Source: Verrucomicrobiota bacterium (lineage in GTDB: Bacteria; Verrucomicrobiota; Verrucomicrobiia; Opitutales; Intestinicryptomonadaceae). From it: DNA of 54,073 nucleotides. Below, in pieces: positions 52,499 through 54,073 of this stretch. The notes under the pieces were generated by a model. It was given only the letters and a program-made list of their open reading frames with translations, was not told where the DNA came from and searched no databases. Numbering within the stretch: position 1 is the stretch's first letter; each line of letters starts with the position of its first letter. The translations under genes were made by a program, and so were the position numbers. The stretch lies in NCBI GenBank assembly GCA_003343565.1, contig QALA01000085.1:1-54073 (forward strand), given 5' to 3'.

Positions 52499-53856
52499 GA
52501 TATTTCCTCCAAAAAACGTTCGTAGTACAGCGCGCCGCGGCGCGCCATATCAAGCGAAAAGCTCTCGTTCGGCGCGTGGAGGTTGTCGCCCGGAAGAAAC
52601 AGACCGAGCATGAGGCAGTCCAAGCCCGTCTCGCGCTTCAGGTCCGAAATCAGGGGAATGCTTGCGCCCTCCCGCAAAAATATGGGACTGCAACCGAACA
52701 CCTCGCGAACGCATTTTTCCATCGCGCAAAACGCCCCGGCCAACTTCGGCGAAGACGGATTTTTCGGATCGACAAAATAGGGCTCCCCGTACGATTCGCA
52801 GTCGGAAAATTCGACCGACACCGCAGACGGCGCGCGCTCTAAAATCGCCTCTTTGGCAAGTTCCAGAAGCCTCCTTATATCCTGCCCCGCCGCCGCGCGG
52901 CACGATATTTTGCAAAAGCACTCCGAAGGTATGACGGATTTGGAACCCTCGCCCTGGTATCCGCCCCCGGCCCCGGTAAATTCAAGCGTCGGCAGCGCGC
53001 GCAGCGCCTCGTCGGGCTCAAATCCGTTTTGGACGTAGAACTCTCTTATGCCGAGAAGCTTTTTCGCGGCCTCGGTCGCAACCGGCGACTTTTTCATTTC
53101 CGCGCGCTCCCAATCGCAAAGGCCGACTATCCCGTCGTAAAAATGCGGTATATTGACAAGCCCGTCCGACCCGTGGAGCGACGCGCACGTCTCAAACATG
53201 GCCTGAAGCGGATTGTAAACCACTCCCCCGTACATGCCCGAATGGACATCGACATTCGCGCCGGCAAACTTGACCTCAAACGAAGCCGTGCCGCGAAGCC
53301 CGACGGTTGCGACGATTTTGTCCGGCGCCGCGCTCGACGTGTCGCTAAGCGCCATGAAGTCGTACGACGAAAGTTCCCCGCGCCGCCGAGCCATGAAATC
53401 CGCCATACTGGGGCTGCCTATTTCCTCCTCGCCCTCCAATACGAATCCGATGTCTATCGGCGCATCGGGATTTTTCTCAAGGAAGGCGAGCATTCCGGCT
53501 ATTATGCACGAGAACGGCCCCTTGTTGTCGGCCGTTCCGCGCCCGAATATTCTGCCGCCTTTGGCGACGCACTCGAACGCGGGCGTGTTCCACTTTTGCG
53601 CGGGGTCCTCAGGCTGAACGTCGTAATGGCCGTAAAACAGCACGCGCGCCTTCGGCGAACCGCCGGAGCGCCTGCGCGCGGCGAAAACTATCGGGTGCAG
53701 ACGCGTCGGGAAAATCTCCGACTCGAATCCCCACGATTTGAACGACGCGTCCAAAAACCGGGCGCACGCCGCAGTCTGCCCCGCGCGCGAGCTGTCCGCC
53801 GACACGCTCTGAAAGGACACCAATTCCGATACAAAATCTACATAGTCGAATTTCAT
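52492..53856 (-). CDS. M20 family dipeptidase
   Basis: Zinc aminoacyl-dipeptidase or related deacylase of the M20 family, probably cytoplasmic (no signal peptide). The 454-residue product has the first metal motif VLFYGHYDVQPED, GRGTADNKGPF, the catalytic Glu pair in LEGEEEIGSPSM, the dimerisation-domain DVHSGMYGGVVYNP and the last metal ligand in GDNLHAPNESF. This motif set matches the M20 dipeptidase (CNDP-like) branch. Substrate specificity cannot be read from sequence. First gene of the unit leading into queD and queE. Confidence 0.9.
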   Translation of the reverse strand: MKFDYVDFVSELVSFQSVSADSSRAGQTAACARFLDASFKSWGFESEIFPTRLHPIVFAARRRSGGSPKARVLFYGHYDVQPEDPAQKWNTPAFECVAKGGRIFGRGTADNKGPFSCIIAGMLAFLEKNPDAPIDIGFVLEGEEEIGSPSMADFMARRRGELSSYDFMALSDTSSAAPDKIVATVGLRGTASFEVKFAGANVDVHSGMYGGVVYNPLQAMFETCASLHGSDGLVNIPHFYDGIVGLCDWERAEMKKSPVATEAAKKLLGIREFYVQNGFEPDEALRALPTLEFTGAGGGYQGEGSKSVIPSECFCKISCRAAAGQDIRRLLELAKEAILERAPSAVSVEFSDCESYGEPYFVDPKNPSSPKLAGAFCAMEKCVREVFGCSPIFLREGASIPLISDLKRETGLDCLMLGLFLPGDNLHAPNESFSLDMARRGALYYERFLEEISC

Positions 53857-53991
53857 GCTACCGCCGTATTCGAGCGCATGCGCCCCGTTTTTTTACTCGG
53901 CCCCCCCGAACGCGAACGCGCCCGCGGGACAAAAAAGGCGGAGCCCAAATCGTTTCGGCGCCGCCCCCTGCCAATGTCAACGCCCCCCGCG

Positions 53992-54073
53992 TCAGCGCCG
54001 ATTGTACGCGCGCAGGTTCTTCGCTATGGCGTTGAATATCTGCTGGCTCTTCATGAGGTTGCCGTCGCCGTAG
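53992..54073 (-). CDS. 3' end of an unidentified gene (runs off the window end)
   Basis: On the minus strand the last bases encode a C terminus reading YGDGNLMKSQQIFNAIAK, then NLRAYNRR and a TGA at 53992-53994. The amphipathic end is vaguely like the C terminus of N-acetylmuramoyl-L-alanine amidases, but 26 residues are too few to assign. The 135-base gap to the M20 gene suggests separate transcription. Confidence 0.5.
   Translation of the reverse strand, partial: YGDGNLMKSQQIFNAIAKNLRAYNRR

Noticed and set aside
53970..53985. TTGACA on the minus strand upstream of the M20 peptidase gene as its promoter
   Set aside because: No acceptable -10 hexamer lies 16-18 bases downstream; the following DNA is nearly all G and C.
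1..54073. tRNA or rRNA genes
   Set aside because: I looked for T-loop-like GGTTCRANTC words and cloverleaf arms in the spacers and found none; hits were inside protein-coding genes.

Overview
The window reads as ordinary chromosomal DNA of a Gram-negative bacterium with high G+C content. It has an ExbB/ExbD/TonB-type envelope energiser, a DUF481 outer-membrane protein, a lipoprotein and several large secreted proteins. My best guess is a Verrucomicrobiota lineage (Opitutales-like, possibly gut-associated), based on the long Bacteroidetes/Verrucomicrobia-type PurF, the secreted beta-helix proteins and the style of the small hypotheticals. No database search was possible, so this is inference. 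I found no rRNA, tRNA, phage, IS element, plasmid origin or CRISPR array.

Layout. 1-2.1 kb: serS followed by the 5' part of ffh (minus strand). 2.5-6.8 kb: a CBS-type family II pyrophosphatase, then an ExbB/TolQ-ExbD/TolR-TonB/TolA-like operon whose ExbB has an unusual 200-residue tail. 7.2-8.9 kb: hlyIII-comEB-algH (minus). 9.0-12.5 kb: purF-malQ (plus). 12.9-16.2 kb: a DUF481 protein, meaB and xerD/C (minus). 16.4 kb: a polyprenyl-phosphate-type glycosyltransferase. 17.8-23.9 kb: three consecutive secreted right-handed beta-helix proteins, two of them paralogues and the third GH110-like, ending at a very strong terminator. This is the most accessory-looking part of the window. 24.6-30.2 kb: a CPA2 antiporter with two RCK_C domains, a DUF362 protein, and a membrane sensor (substrate-binding-like domain plus PAS) that lacks any output domain. 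30.2-31.0 kb: non-coding, with a duplicated hairpin-rich element. 31.0-33.5 kb: rpmF-plsX-fabH. 33.7-44.4 kb: leuA, ugd, argG and an argCJBDF operon, which together cover arginine synthesis from glutamate to argininosuccinate except argH and carbamoyl phosphate supply. 44.8-46.9 kb: rplM-rpsI with a recognisable promoter and long leader, trxA, and a small membrane protein. 47.0-50.8 kb: prfB with the classical +1 frameshift site, a tandem-repeat spacer, then an unknown protein, a SecD-head-like lipoprotein and an M23 peptidase. 51.4-53.9 kb: M20 dipeptidase-queD-queE. The last 82 bases are the 3' end of an unidentified gene.

Most genes are housekeeping. The parts worth following up are the beta-helix trio, the outputless PAS sensor, the two sets of structured intergenic repeats (30.6-31.0 kb and 48.2-48.7 kb), the ExbB tail, and the small envelope operon at 48.8-50.8 kb. 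I did not find a clearly new multi-gene system. The beta-helix trio is the nearest candidate.
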